A stretch of 64,000 nt of DNA from Chionoecetes opilio (lineage: Eukaryota; Arthropoda; Malacostraca; Decapoda; Majidae), in the NCBI GenBank assembly GCA_016584305.1, contig JACEEZ010018080.1:109501-173500 (forward strand), read 5' to 3'. A program made the translations under genes and the position numbers. Positions 47,774-59,720 of the stretch are shown here, piece by piece. The first letter of the stretch is position 1; every line of letters begins with the position of its first letter. The notes under the pieces were generated by a model. It was not told the origin of the DNA. It saw only the letters and a list, made by a program, of their open reading frames with translations, and searched no databases.

Positions 47774-49084
47774 CAGGGAAGTCCCGAAGATACGAACAGT
47801 TGGGTTCCACCTGGCATACTCATAAAGCGAAATCTCGTATAGCGAAATACATAACTATTGGTAAACTATAGGTTTGGTTCCAGGACCCCATCAAAGACAT
47901 GTTTTTCAAGCTAAAATAAACTATAGCAAACACAACAAACACACAGCGTCTATATTACCCACACTGTACTACCTATTCTGTAGAAAAAGCATTCTGAAAG
48001 AGAAAATAGCACACAAAATAACATAATTGCACATTAATTAAGCATAAAACAGGCATAACAAGCAAAAAAAAAAGACTGTACTGTAGGGGATGCTGCGTGA
48101 TACAAGAGAGGGTAGTGTAGAGGTCCCAAGGTTTGGGCAGCACACCTGGCTAATTACCCCTAAAGGTCAGGCCGCCCCATATGCTTAATTATCCTTCAGG
48201 TCACGCCTTGCTGGGGGTGACCTGACTGGGGTCAACCAAATCCCCCTTTGTCCAGCCCGGGAATCCTGTATTCAGGCAGTTACCTACCTACCAAGATAGA
48301 GGCAACACATCACTCCTCTCCCTGTGTTCCTCCTGGCATCACTCCGCTGTACTTGCCTACATTCCTGCCGTAATAAACTTGTGTGTGAACGCTGTGTTAG
48401 GTAGGTAAGGGACAAGGGATGGGTGTGCAGACCTCTTCCACTGCCCACAAACTTGTCTCTGCACATCTGAATCATTGTACATTGTTGTGTACACTTTAGC
48501 TAGACACGGGTTACACCAAACACAGAGTTCACACGCAAGTTTATTTCGGCGGGAATATGTAGGTACAGCGGAGGAATTCCACGAGGAACAGAGAGAGGAG
48601 GAGTGGTGTCCTCTCACTATGGTGGTAGGTAGGTAACTGCCAGAAGCTGGTCTAGGAAGCCAGGGCGGGAACCCAGCAACGGAGGTGCGGGAGGAATTTG
48701 GGTCACGAGCGAGTCAGGTCCATGCCAGGTGTTGGCTTGACCTTTAGGGGTAATTAGCCAAGTGTGCCGGCCCAAGCTTGGGGCCACCACAATACTCTAT
48801 CCCCTTTTCACCAGCGAGTCAGGTACACGCCAGGTGTTGGCTTGACCTTTAGGAGTAATTAGCCAAGTGTGTGGCCCCAAGCTTGGGGCCACCACAACAT
48901 CATCATACAGCCCAGATGCATACGTGATAGGGTTCGCATTTTGAACTTGGTAATTTTACTCACCCCAGTTTGAATGTCGTAGCATTGGATTTTCGATCTC
49001 GTATATTGAAAATAGACCCAAATTTATTCAGCTCGTATCATTGATTTCTCGTATACCGAATGCTCGTATAACGGGACTTCCCTG
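47774..49084. mobile_element. Pogo-like TIR element, family B copy 2
   Basis: Left TA then CAGGGAAGTCCCGAAGATACG; right CGTATAACGGGACTTCCCTG then TA. The first ~290 bp and last ~130 bp match family B copy 1 (27298-28826). From about 48065 to 48900 the interior is a different, foldback-like sequence. Confidence 0.85.
48120..48895. repeat. Nested foldback repeat with a tandem arm
   Basis: The left arm 48120-48295 (AGGTCCCAAGGTTTGGGCAG, CTAATTACCCCTAAAGGTCA, AGGCAGTTACCTACCTACC) is inverted at 48624-48790. The outer part of the right arm is then repeated in tandem (GCGAGTCAGGT..GGGGCCACCACAA at about 48708-48790 and 48813-48895). Confidence 0.82.
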
Positions 49085-49291
49085 TACGTATATGGTTTGA
49101 ATAATTTCACTGATTAATTGCAAAAAAGTTTCTTTCACAGCTAAAGTCAAAAATAAACGTGCTGCTGGTTGTCTGAGTCAGCTCAAACATTGCAATACAA
49201 CTATTCGCCAACTTACGACTTCGACTTTACAACCGGCGGTAAATGCTGATAATTGTGCAAAAAAAAAAAAAAAATTTTTTTTTTTTTTTTA

Positions 49292-49770
49292 CATTTGTGC
49301 CTATAGCACTTGTAGGCAGTGACTAAGGCCCGGATGGTAGGCCCTGTAGGTTTACTTTAGAGCTGTGATGGTTGGCCCTGGCCCATGGTGGCGCAGGCAG
49401 GATTTTTATAGTGATGCCTGTGATTAGAGGCTCATGCCGCCCCCCTGTGTCCTCCGATGCACTCGCAATCGAAGGTAGAGTTAATGAGCAGGGCATGTGG
49501 GTGTTCTTAGGCCACTCGAAGGTGCAGAAAGATTTTGGTTCTCATCGGGGATAAAACTCAGTGATACGATGGTTATAACAATAATGAACAACGAAAATGT
49601 TGATAAAATATGACTTAAAAATGATTATAATATTATTACACATTATTTTATCATTCTGCCTGCACCATCACGGGCGAGGGCCAACCATCACAGCCCTCAA
49701 GTGAACCTCCAGGGCCTACCATCCGGGTCTTAGTAGTCACTGCCTACAGGCACTATAGGTACAAATGTAT
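49292..49770. repeat. Head-to-head inverted pair of a SINE-like repeat
   Basis: The left arm 49292-49403 and right arm 49660-49770 are reverse complements at roughly 85-90% by eye (for example GCCCGGATGGTAGGCCCTG on the left, CAGGGCCTACCATCCGGGT on the right). The arm sequence GCCTGCACCA(T/C)CACGG resembles the tail of the tRNA-related SINE at 56885-57165. Poly-A/T runs lie at 49258-49291. Confidence 0.78.
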
Positions 49771-49779
49771 TTTTTTTCT

Positions 49780-50674
49780 TATTTCTTTTTCATTTTGTAA
49801 CAGGCCGACTTACGACCAGGACAACTTTTGACCGGTCAGTCGGTCCCGATCACGGTCGTAAGTCGACCACTCGGTGTAATTGCTCTCAGTGCTGTGACAC
49901 GTTATCAACGTGTATTCTTGCTTGGAAGTGATGTTTCTTAATTTCATTGTTAAATAAATTAAACACTCCATTGCCTAGAAACTATAGATACATAGTTTTC
50001 ATTGCTAAAGCAAAATAAGCAGAAAACTGCTCCCGTGGCTTCCTAAACCAAAGCAGAGACTGATGATCTCCCCCACGTGGAGAGCCGTCAAGGCGCCCCG
50101 TGCCCAGTGGTCTTATTCATGGGTTTTAAATTCCTTGTTTGTTCCAACGTATTAACTCAACCGTTTGTAATAGAGATATTTGTAGTAAGTACCATTTTGC
50201 AGTACTGTGCTGGACTGTTATTACTATGATATTTAGAGGCATGGACTGCAGAACATGGTATAATATTATGGAATGTGCTAACTTGAAGGCTTGGCATCTG
50301 TTTAGAACCATAAAAAATTTGAATGTGCCAAGTGACTAGCAGATCTTTACTGTCCTTGTTACCCATAGACTATTTTGGTCCACAAGACAAATGTTTCAGG
50401 ACTTAAAATCAACATTATTGGTAGCTATAAGACAAATCCCTATTTAAGTGAATTATTATTTCCAATCCGCCTTGTATAACTCGCCATTGCATCCCCCCAG
50501 AGCCTACACTTTGGCCTTCCGCACCACTCTAGGGACTTACCACTGGAGCTACTGCATTTTCCATGTTTGCTAGAAAGCTTGGTTACTCCAGTACAAAATT
50601 CTGAGTTCCTCATGTGGAAACAGAGTGAAAGTGAGAGTTGAAGTGCCTGTTTCATTGTGTTTTTTCTTCTTCAG
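49780..50674. other. Intergenic, nothing recognised
   Basis: No reading frame of note. The pyrimidine-rich stretch at 50650-50674 is the acceptor of the small gene that follows. Confidence 0.45.
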
Positions 50675-52550
50675 AGGAACTAACCTTGAGATGTGATGGA
50701 CAGACTTACCAGGGGATGGCGGGTGAGTCACCACCACCCCTGCCACCACCCCTACCAGCACTAATTCAACTTTTAGAGGGAATCAACCAGCAACTTTTTG
50801 TCCAGATGAGAAGCAGAAGCCTCCTCAGAAGCCTCGGTACAAGGAAGTTATTAGCGTGAGTAGAAAATGTATTCTTTCTGCCAGTTGTTCTCAGCCATTG
50901 CATTGCTTCAGTAGCTTGTAGTTTTGTTTACTGTTGCTGTGACATCGCTTATTGCATGCTATGTATTAGGCTGCCTTGAAGAAGTGTTGATCAGTGTCCT
51001 TGATCCATTTGTACACATGATCGGAACCTGAGGAGTCATTAATTACCTCAAAATATTATGTCCATCTTCTTTTGACATCCTCATTTTCTCTCAGCATCTT
51101 TCCATTGTTATCCTTCACTTCCTCCTCTCTATTGTTCCATTAATTCCCTCCTTCTCTATGTAGTCTTTTTCTCTCTCCTTCCAACATCATCTTTTATTCT
51201 CTATATAAATCTCACTAAGCATCCTTCCCAAACTCTCATTCAATTTTACTTATTTTGTTTGATCACCCATTTCCTTTTCCTTTTAGATTCTACATTCTCT
51301 TTTTCCCTGCTATTCCTCACATGCTCAGGCACATTTCTCGTGCCTGATATATTTTTCGGCCTTGACATACAAAGGAAGAACAGACAGCAGTAGCCCTGCT
51401 GAGCCTAACGGCTAGCAGTAGCCCTGCTGAGCCTAACGGGAAATATGCTTCCCTCTTCTGTTCTACTGCTTCCGTGACTTCATCTGTCCACCACCCTTTC
51501 GATGTCCTCATTCTTCCCACCACCTTGATGCCTACCAATAATGTACAGCCCTTGTATTTGCTCTTTATATATTCTAAACACATCCTTGACTCTCTTTAAA
51601 CTCCAAAGTCACTTTCTGCCATTCTTCTTCTTTCTGTTTAACGTCAGTTTTTCCCGTGATATTTTATGAGGTTAGACGGTCATGATACGCTTCCAACTAT
51701 CTCTATCCGTTGCATAAACTTCTTCAATGCTGCCAGATCCTCTTCAATACACTGCCTCCATGTCTTCCTTGGCCTGCCTGGTGGACGGCGACCTGGAACT
51801 TCCACTCTTAACAGCTCTCCCCAATGCCTCTCCACCTTCTCTCCTCTTCACGTGCCCAAACCACCTTACTCTCAGCACTGTACTCAGCTCCTTCATTCAC
51901 ATTTTCGTGCCACCTCTACACTGGACACTTCATCTCTCCATGTGATCCCAGTCTTATATCTCAACATCCTCCAACGTCTTCGTCAAAGCGGCTGTCTCAG
52001 AACCATACAGCAAAACTGATCTTATACATGCTTCAAATACTCTTCTTCAGTTTTTCAGTGGAATACTCTTGTTTATCAGCATTTGTAATTTAACCTGCTA
52101 TCTCTCTCCACTCAAGGAGTTATCGTATTAGTTATTCATTATCATTGCGAGAAAAGAATAGTGTTTTTGAGGGTGAGGTATTTGTCAGAATAATGCAAAC
52201 CCTCTATGACTACACTGTCTCTGTGGGAAGGCAGGGCGGGTTAGAATTCAAACAGCGTCTTGTGAGCTTCCACACAGTATTTTTGTGTTAGATGACCTCA
52301 AGTGTTTTATGCTATTTAGTCTTATTTTTCTATGCTTCTGATGGCCCCTACTAGACTTATCATGTGGCCTTATGCACAGAAGCTGGCCATTCTCCCAAAT
52401 AAATCTGTGAGTTACTGTCTCCTACACCTCAGTTTTCAAGTACCTTCCGAGGCACAGGCAAGGTGGCGGTGGCGGCTCCCAGAGAAGGCCGAGGTCAGGG
52501 TGCCCAAGGAACAGCCAAACATGCTGATAATGTTACGAAAAGTTAATTAG
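50675..52550 (+). CDS. Possible three-exon gene for a 49-residue protein (or C-terminus of a larger one)
   Basis: Exons 50675-50722 (after TTTTTCTTCTTCAG, before GTGAGT), 50806-50855 (after TTTTTGTCCAG, before GTGAGT) and 52458-52550 (after GAGGCACAG, ending TAG). Starting at the ATG 50716 the spliced product is exactly 50 codons. It begins MADEKQKPPQKPRYKEVIS and ends 'EQPNMLIMLRKVN'. It is strongly basic with Pro/Lys. The first exon is also open upstream of the ATG ('ELTLRCDGQTYQG'), so the exons may instead be the end of a longer gene. Intron 2 contains LINE fragments. No family recognised; support is from splice sites, phase agreement and composition only. Confidence 0.42.
51317..52075 (-). 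mobile_element. LINE fragments (minus strand), out of natural order
   Basis: At 51665-52075 the minus strand reads 'VRWFGHVKRREGGEALGRAV' and 'RQAKEDMEAVY', the region after the reverse transcriptase in many LINEs. At 51317-51583 it reads 'RTSKGWWTDEVTEAVEQKRE', a motif normally upstream of the reverse transcriptase. On this strand the C-terminal piece comes first, so these are two insertions or a rearrangement. A 28-bp direct repeat (AGCAGTAGCCCTGCTGAGCC..TAACGG) is at about 51386-51440. Confidence 0.7.
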
Positions 52551-54193
52551 AATCTAATCCACAAGTTATTGCCAGAAAACTTACAAGAAAATCCGTGTTC
52601 AGCGGGGTTTCATTAAGAACCGTATGGTGTTGTCTTCATGAACTTTGATTTACCAGCCATTAAATAGAAGTGCAGATGATACAGACTGTAACTCATAGAT
52701 TTCTTTGGGAGAATGACGGGTGCCTTGAAACCAGTGCCTTGTGTAATAACTTCGTGATAAGAAGTTATGATAAGTCTTTTGTAGGGGCCATAAGAAACAC
52801 TCCATGTGGAAGCTTGCAAGATACTGGCTTGGATTGTACCGGGCACTCCTTGCCCCTCACCGATACTGTGATGTCATATAGGGTTCCCAATATTCTGACT
52901 TTCCTATAATAGCAGACTGCTCTTCTTGCATTATTTTGAAGAGCACTGTGTATTCTGATCTGATGTTTAGGGCAGGGATGGAAGATTTGCAGTAGTAAGG
53001 AAGGGGTTTAGTGTCAGGCTGATTCCTGGTGGGGAAGTGGCCACATTAGATTCACAGTCATCAATGTAAGGTCAGTGTAGAGAAGTTCATGGCTTTCCAA
53101 TTTACTTCCATCTCCAAAATACCTCCAAGAGTCTCCGGAGAAAATACATTCTTCATTGTCAAAGCTAAAAAAATTATATAAAAAAAAAAAATAATAATAA
53201 TAATAATAGTAGTATAGTGGAGAGTCCTCGGAACTCTTAATCACAAAACAGTCTCTGAATACCAGCAACAAAACAGCCAGCCACCAGGCGTGTGTGAGGA
53301 CAACAGTGACCCAGGGACGCCAAGGAACCCCTGCGCCACAAGGCTTTCCATCCTGCTTCAAGCCTTGTAGTGTTGATGGTGTCCTCGCAGAGTTTATAGT
53401 TTCCGTTTCCGCTTCTGCTTGTTGGATCCTTCTCCTCAGTGTTGCTTATTGGGTCTTTGCTTTTCCTTCCTAGTCTAGGAGATCTGAAAAAAGAAAAATG
53501 AATCAATTTAACATCAGAAGCTTTGCCCATCCAAAACTATCATATTATCCACTAAACTTTTGATGAAAATACCCACAAAAAAATGCCTTTTACTATGGTT
53601 AATTTGCTTCCTTATGTTAACTCCTGTAATATCCCTTCCTTTCAATACTCGCTCCTAATTATTTTTACTTGGACCTACACAGACCTATATTTACTGCATT
53701 AGGAATTTCATGTGCAGCACAAATTGAGATTTCTATTAGCCCAATTAGAGTCCCTGAAGAGTAGAGTAGTTAAAGACCACCCTTTACGACCAATGTTATC
53801 TGCCGCAATCATTTGATTACCCAGCACAGCCCATTAACAGCCCAGGAAAACCTCTTCAGTAACCTGATGAGTGAAGAAGTCTTCCTATATTCATAACCAA
53901 TGCAATCTGTAGCTGCTTCTGTTCCCTTACCAGCCATTTTAATTATGTCTTCTGTATCTAGTGTCCATTCCAGGAACACAATCATCCTATTCCTTGTAGC
54001 TTCTGCAGTAATTCAAGAATCTGAACATGGCGTGCCTGCGATACACACCTTTGTGCAGGCGTCCTGGGCCTGTACAACATCTCCAGAACATATCCAGGTG
54101 TCAGCAAGAGAGAATCATCCCATGTGTCCAACGGCTGGGCTCCCTGAGGGTCATCAAACGGCCGATTCCTTCAGATTCAACAGCTTCCTTGTT
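52551..54193. other. Intergenic or UTR, little recognised
   Basis: Holds a short (AAT)n run at 53190-53210. A minus-strand pyrimidine tract plus AG at about 53485 opens an 84-codon frame without recognisable features. Confidence 0.35.
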
Positions 54194-54355
54194 TCAGTCT
54201 TCGGGCATTCCACCTTCAGCATGGGTGTACCCGTAAGAAACATGCACTGTACTACTCGCAGCCACTGCCAGCTTTCCGGCTCTCACTCTTGTGACCTCAC
54301 ACAATGCCTCTTCATTCCTCCATGCTTCAGGCGAGGTGAGTCCTGTCAGCTTGAT
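54194..54355 (-). CDS. Possible terminal coding exon of an unknown minus-strand gene
   Basis: A minus-strand acceptor (GTTTACCTTACAG) at 54356-54357 is followed by 53 codons and a TGA. The product begins IKLTGLTSPEAWRNEEALCE and ends 'SYGYTHAEGGMPED'. Composition is protein-like, but no partner exons were found and it could be a repeat fragment. Confidence 0.28.
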   Translation of the reverse strand: MKLTGLTSPEAWRNEEALCEVTRVRAGKLAVAASSTVHVSYGYTHAEGGMPED

Positions 54356-54739
54356 CTGTAAGGTAAACATTGGAGTATTACATGTATGCAGAAACTTTTG
54401 TGAACATAAAGAAAAAATAGCTGGTCACTTGTTAACAAACACTTGACAACAGTGTTAAAGACGAAAGTATAACTAAGTAGAAGACTCCACCCCACCCCCT
54501 ACTCTCTCCAACCTAGGCTGGCAGGATTTTTTTTTAGGAAAACCTCCCCATCGGTCAGTCTACTGTGGGAAGGGACAATGTTACCATTTTGTTGATTTTA
54601 TAAAACTTGAGTATGTATACTATTCATTTTTGAAACTTTATTTTCCTACAAATTAAGAAAAGTTTTTTGACGCACTTGTGTGTCGGGTGATGTTTTGCAT
54701 GAAGACGTTTTGACGCACGTGTGCATTCCATGTGCGAGA

Positions 54740-55300
54740 GGGTTAAGGAACTTTGATAAATTGCTATAGAAGTTACGGCCCGAGTGAGAGTTTAGCGGAA
54801 TCCCAAAAAGTAATACTAGCTAATTTGAAATAACTAAAGATGTGAGTACTCCATCGAACGCATTACTCATTTATATTATCTGGTCGTATAGCGTGTTAGC
54901 TGTGTTAATATTATGAACTAGGGGTCTATAGATGAGTTCGATTATAAACTTTTTCAAAAGGAACTTTAGTTGCCAAAATAGAGAATCCACATTATCAATT
55001 CTCTCGTATTCTATGACCGTAGGATGAAGACTGGCTAGTACATGAGAGTAATGCTCCTCTGCCTGTTATATTTGCCCTTTTGCAACTAAACATTAAGTAA
55101 CCTGGTAAATTAAATTCACCTAAAAGTTTTATTTGTAGAGTGGTCAGCTGAGATTCTGATACGCCAATACTATGATAATCTTTAGTCGCTACAAGGGATG
55201 ATGTTTGATGTCTGAAATCTTTTTTTGGATGCCGCCCACATTGAACATACGTACAGGTTTTTACGGCATGTTGCACCGAGGTGGCATTGCGGGGCTGGTC
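54740..55300 (-). mobile_element. LINE endonuclease-domain remnant (minus strand)
   Basis: The minus strand reads 'SIGVSESQLTTLQIKLLGEF' and 'NLPGYLMFSCKRANITGRGA', then after frame changes 'RIDNVDSLFWQLKF' and 'FIIELIYRPLVHNINTANTL'. The order SES-W/Q-L, LPGY, GG-x-x-L and LIYRP is that of the apurinic-type endonuclease of CR1/jockey LINEs. Multiple stops are present. Confidence 0.68.
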
Positions 55301-56033
55301 ATTTACGTCAGCTTAGCAAAATGACTGAATCATTTAGATACCGAGTTTATCTTACTACCTGAATAACTTTTAGCATTATGCAGTATTCCATTAATGTAAA
55401 CTCTGATGCAACTATTGAACAACAATCTGCACTTAAGTCGCCTCATTCTCCCGTCATAATGTGGAAAATACAAGAAAACTTAGTGGAATATCAATATTTA
55501 ATCAAATTAAACAACTTTGTTCATATTTATACCATCCTAAGTTATATAGACTTGCACGCAAAGGTAATACAAGACTTCAAGATTTTTTTTCAAATTAGTG
55601 AAAGCCTGTATTAAATGTTTGATTAATTCTTTACAGTGGATCACTGAAAATCGCAGCTTTGAGATTACTGGATTCGAATATATGCAGATTATTTTGAACA
55701 ATTATATAAATTAACCGTAAGAAATTTGCTCTAGTTTTGTTGCTGCGGAAGTTGTCCTAAGCGGTTACTAGTACACTGTATGTACTTATTGCCTTCATGT
55801 CATTTTTCTTCATATCCTAATGCTAGCAAGGACAATTTACTTATAATAAATTATAATGATAATAACTTATAGATCCTAATGTACTAATATTTTTTTTTCC
55901 GTTACCTGGAGATTTCCGCAAAACCACCTAGATTCCCACTTTGAGCTGTGAACACCAGCTATCACTTACATTTCTTACTTCCTGCTGTCATAATATTGCT
56001 TTCTTAGTGCCAATAATAAACACTACATCACCG
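55301..56033. other. AT-rich, nothing recognised
   Basis: A 78-codon plus-strand frame at 55378-55614 has AT-driven composition and no domain. It may be flank of the neighbouring LINE remnants. Confidence 0.4.
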
Positions 56034-56620
56034 TCACATAGTATCATAAGCAAATTTGTGAGAAAAATCTCCGTCCACCATTTTGTTTGTGTTGATAAGT
56101 CTTGGAGTGGGAGGGAAAGGTGGTATTAGACAGACTGAAAAGTTTGACCTGGCAGGGTGCGGGCACTGAAGCAGTTTTTGAAAATATAATATTAGGAGGG
56201 ATTCCATTAGGACCATAAGTCATCAAAGGATTAAGGCCAGAGAGCACTTAGAACATTACAAAGAATTTAGATTTTAGGCATAATATGTGTAGTCAGAGGG
56301 TGAAGAAGGAGGAAAAATCCCTTCATCATCCAGAGTGAAATTGTGAGCAGAGTTCAGCTTTAGAAATAGATGAGACAGCTGTGGAGCCATCTTGGTGAAG
56401 CATAGGAGGGAAAGATGAAGATTATTTTTTTGGGGGGGATAGGTGCCAGAAGTCACGAGAGGAGTTTGATGCAGAAAGATTGACATTTTGTACTGATGGA
56501 ATTTTTGGAGAATTGAAGAATAGATTTGGCATGAGTACATGATTACAGGCAGAAATATAAGGGGAATGCTTACACGTAGTTACTTTGCATGAGTGCAATG
56601 CAAGGTACAGAAGAGACTTA
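56034..56620 (-). mobile_element. Jockey-like LINE, N-terminal RT fragment
   Basis: Minus-strand frames read 'FLHQTPLVTSGTYPPQ', 'LNSAHNFTLDDEGIFPPSSP', then 'LSGLNPLMTYGPNGIPPNII' and 'CQVKLFSLSNTTFPSH'. The YGP(D/N)GIPP block is the start of the jockey-type reverse transcriptase. It appears to be the same family as 15727-16443, covering the part missing there. Frameshifts are present. Confidence 0.75.
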
Positions 56621-56884
56621 GATCTCTATGACTGTGGGAGTTGGTAAGTTTAATAGTATGCATGGAAGGGATAGAAAAATGTCATAAAGTGATGTATGGA
56701 CAAGGTATTAGAGCACCCCAAACAAGGCTGTATGTTGTAATGAACTTTCCAAAAGGAACAGAGATATCAGACATTGACATAATAAAAAAAGAATTTATTA
56801 CTACGTATTTTCATTATCCTACTTTGTATGTACACAATGGCTCATGACTGTGATGCTTGTGAGTGTTCCTTTAATTCAGAATGG

Positions 56885-57165
56885 AAACCAATGGCAGAGT
56901 GGTTACCACTGGAAATGGTGGGCTCGAAGTCCCGAGTTTGAGTCCCGCCCCGAGGAAACTTTCCACAATCAACCAGTGGCTAAAACCTACCCGCACGGTG
57001 CCCCCCAACCCTACCTTTGACATCAAGGGCATCGCAGGGTGGCATGAGCCTCTATAACATTAAAGGCATCAATATCAAAATGCCGCCCGCCTGCACCACC
57101 ACGGATGAGGCCCAGCCATCACAGCCTTCATGTGATCAAAGGTTAATAGTGCTGTAGGTTCAAAC
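56885..57165 (+). mobile_element. tRNA-related SINE
   Basis: An A-box-like TGGCAGAGTGG (56892-56902) and a B-box-like GTTTGAGTCCC (56936-56946) are spaced as in a tRNA with a long variable arm (Ser/Leu type). They are followed by about 200 bp of non-tRNA body ending near GCCTGCACCACCACGGATGA. Those internal promoter boxes suggest RNA polymerase III origin. A truncated relative with the same A box is at 59665-59720. Confidence 0.68.
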
Positions 57166-57703
57166 TAATAGAGTAACTTAAAACTTTTAACCTCAGGTTG
57201 ATGAAAAGTTGGTCTACTGAAGAAAAAAATATATGGGCTTATTCTCCTGCACTTAAAACACAAAAGTATAATACTAAGAACGATTTTCTTCTATATGTAT
57301 ATTGTATAGAAGCCTGATTCTGTAAAACATGTATATAACGGTCCAAGTAACCAAGTAGGTTATAGCGGAGGACGCGATGGAAATGTTACTGATATTATAT
57401 AGTCAATAACGAATGTCTAGAAGTTAACTATACCTAGGCAGTCATATTTTCCTGTTATTTAAGACTAGTTGTTTTTTTGTTTTTTAAACCCCCATCCTGA
57501 GAATGTTTTGTTTTTTAAACCCCCATCCTGAGAATGATTTTTTTTTCAAGCCCCCCCAATCATCACTTATGGTTGACGGTCTGGAGCTTGAAAATAAACA
57601 TCAGACAGGAAACGGAACCTGTGTCACTGAACTGAGACAAGCACTGATTATGACGGTCACTGAAGCACCACTGAGGGCTCACTGATGCACAATTCTGATA
57701 TTA
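57166..57703. other. Intergenic with a small duplication
   Basis: GTTTTTTAAACCCCCATCCT..GAGAATG occurs twice in succession at about 57478-57535. No gene recognised. Confidence 0.5.
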
Positions 57704-57711
57704 CTCTTGCA

Positions 57712-57790
57712 CAATGGCGTACCGAGGGGGGGGGGGCATGTGGCCATGCCCCCCCCCTTTTTGCAAAGAATAATATATGATAAATATATT

Positions 57791-57844
<54 letters not shown>

Positions 57845-57893
57845 ATATATATATATTGGCCCCCCCCTTTTCAATTTTCTGGGTACGCCACTG
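57712..57893. mobile_element. hAT-type MITE with perfect 8-bp TSD and internal (TA)n
   Basis: The left end CAATGGCGTACCG and the right end reversed CAGTGGCGTACCC are flanked by the identical octamer CTCTTGCA (57704-57711 and 57894-57901). Poly-G and poly-C runs next to the ends can pair with each other. A (TA)n tract of about 60 bp fills the centre. Confidence 0.9.
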
Positions 57894-57901
57894 CTCTTGC
57901 A

Positions 57902-59290
57902 CTACGTATATCCAGTTACGTATCACCATATTTTACTTGATAGTAAATCAACTACTCTACTCTACATATTGTACAGAGCCATAACAGTGAATTTAAGCTT
58001 CTGATTCTTGGCTAAACTAATTTGTATGCTCAAAACAATGGAATGAGGATAAAAAGAATGTATTACTCCACATCCCTATTTAATAGTCCTTTACTTGCCT
58101 CTCGTCAAAGTTGCCGTGGAGGGACTTCCAAGGCTCATCCTGGGGAGCAGTGAATCACGGGAGACTGCGTCTTGGCCCTGTGGGAGCCTCGATCATGGAC
58201 TGAGCTGTGGTCGGATGCTGCTGTTGACTTCCCTCTTCTGCAAGGATGTGATTGTGTTAAGAGTAGTTGTGATCTCTTGTAAAGGAACTGAATAAAACAG
58301 GTGTGATAAATGGAACTAGAATTGTCAAGATTTAGGAGAGAGAGAGAGAGCAGTATAATCTACTCCTTTGCTCTCTCCCATGCTGGTTCATCGCCTACAT
58401 GGCCACCACCACGTCACTATATCGTCAGTCACAAGTCCAAGCAGATTACGGCAGCCGTGGCCAGTGGGGGGGCACGTGCCCCCCCATAGCTACGCCATTG
58501 GCTATAGCTGATCTGACGTTATATAAGGTAGAAAGATAACGAGACAAGAGCCATTACTTTGCAGGGGGGCCTAAACAACCTTAGATCACACGTAAGCTAT
58601 CTCTCCCTCCCCCAGTCACAGTAGCGCCGCCAGGAAATGTTGACAGGGGTGACCAAGATTGGACACAGATCTAGTGTGGGGTGGCCATGGCATAGCCATT
58701 AAAAAGAAATGCTTGAATTTTAATTAGACTCTGACTCGATCTGGGGTGCCAATGAATTTCAGGGTGGCCGTGGCCATCCCTAAGATCCACCACTCATTCC
58801 TCTCACTCTCTCTTCCACTCCCTCCCTTTCTCTCTCTACTTAACTTACGCTGCAGAAATATGAAGAAAAGCAACAAAATTAAGCTTTGTTTGGCCAAAAA
58901 CCATCCCCTTCCTCCTCCCAGCTGCCTGCACACGCGTCCTGCCCCTTCGCCGGCTCGCTCTCGACTATCGCTCTTACAGATTACTCAAGGAACTCAACAC
59001 TGCTTCGAAACATTAAACCTTTCCCTTATTTCCTTCCACGCCCTTGCCTGTTGACCTTTGACCAACAATTCTTGACCCATAACATTATCCAAGTCTTAAA
59101 TGTTAGTAAATATGAGTTAGTAATAGTGTTGATATAGTTTTGTAGCATTCTTTTTAAAGCTAATATTGATAGGGTTTTTATAGTGCTTCGAACTCATTAA
59201 CAGCGTCGCAGAGGATTGTGGGTAGGATATTATTTTTTTTTTTTTGCTTCGTAGTTTGTTGGTTGTTAAAGAATTGGATTGCCTTGTTAG
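57902..59290. other. Intergenic with remnants of the same MITE family
   Basis: GGCACGTGCCCCCCCATAGC followed by TACGCCATTGG at about 58470-58502 looks like the right half of another CAGTGGCGTAG MITE. A (GA)n run is at 58336-58350. No protein gene recognised. Confidence 0.45.
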
Positions 59291-59553
59291 CAGTGGCGTA
59301 GCTAGGTATCTATCAATGGGGGTGCACTAGCCAAGCGTAACTCAGGGACCACCAAGGATAATACATATAGTATAGTATTCTTGGGGCCACTCTGATGCCA
59401 CATAAAAGGGAATATTCTAAGATCAGATCAGTGGTGGGTATCATATGAATACGGTAACCATGCCCAGTTGAGAGGCACCAGGGGGGACACAGGATTCTCA
59501 TGGGGGGGGGGGGGGTACGTGCCCCCCTATGCCCTCCCGAAGCTACACCACTG
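59291..59553. mobile_element. MITE, CAGTGGCGTAGCTAGG family
   Basis: The left end CAGTGGCGTAGCTAGG and the right end reversed CAGTGGTGTAGCTTCGG are imperfect TIRs; the interior has a G-run at 59503-59515. Flanking octamers do not match, so the duplication has decayed or one end has moved. Confidence 0.7.
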
Positions 59554-59664
59554 GTGTGGTACTCAGTGAAACCTTCGTTAGGTCACTGCTGGTTCTGGTC
59601 GCTGCATTATTTAATTACTATTACTGCATGTCCGTCAGACTTTTAGCTCCCATGTTAATCTTTG

Positions 59665-59720
59665 AGGAGGCTGTGGCAGAGTGGTTAACCCTGCCGAGGC
59701 AACTTTCCCTGCCTTGGTCA
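59665..59720 (+). repeat. Truncated tRNA-related SINE head
   Basis: TGGCAGAGTGGTTAACC (59674-59690) and GCCGAGGCAACTTTCC match the A-box part and the stretch after the B box of the SINE at 56885-57165; the B box itself is lost. Confidence 0.5.

Noticed and set aside
53237..53485. Minus-strand frame after a strong pyrimidine-AG, 84 codons
   Set aside because: No recognisable domain, no partner exon, and composition not clearly coding. Listed only as intergenic.
53900..54361. 153-codon plus-strand frame over the same interval as the minus exon
   Set aside because: Composition is unremarkable, no splice or domain support, and the minus-strand reading has an acceptor.
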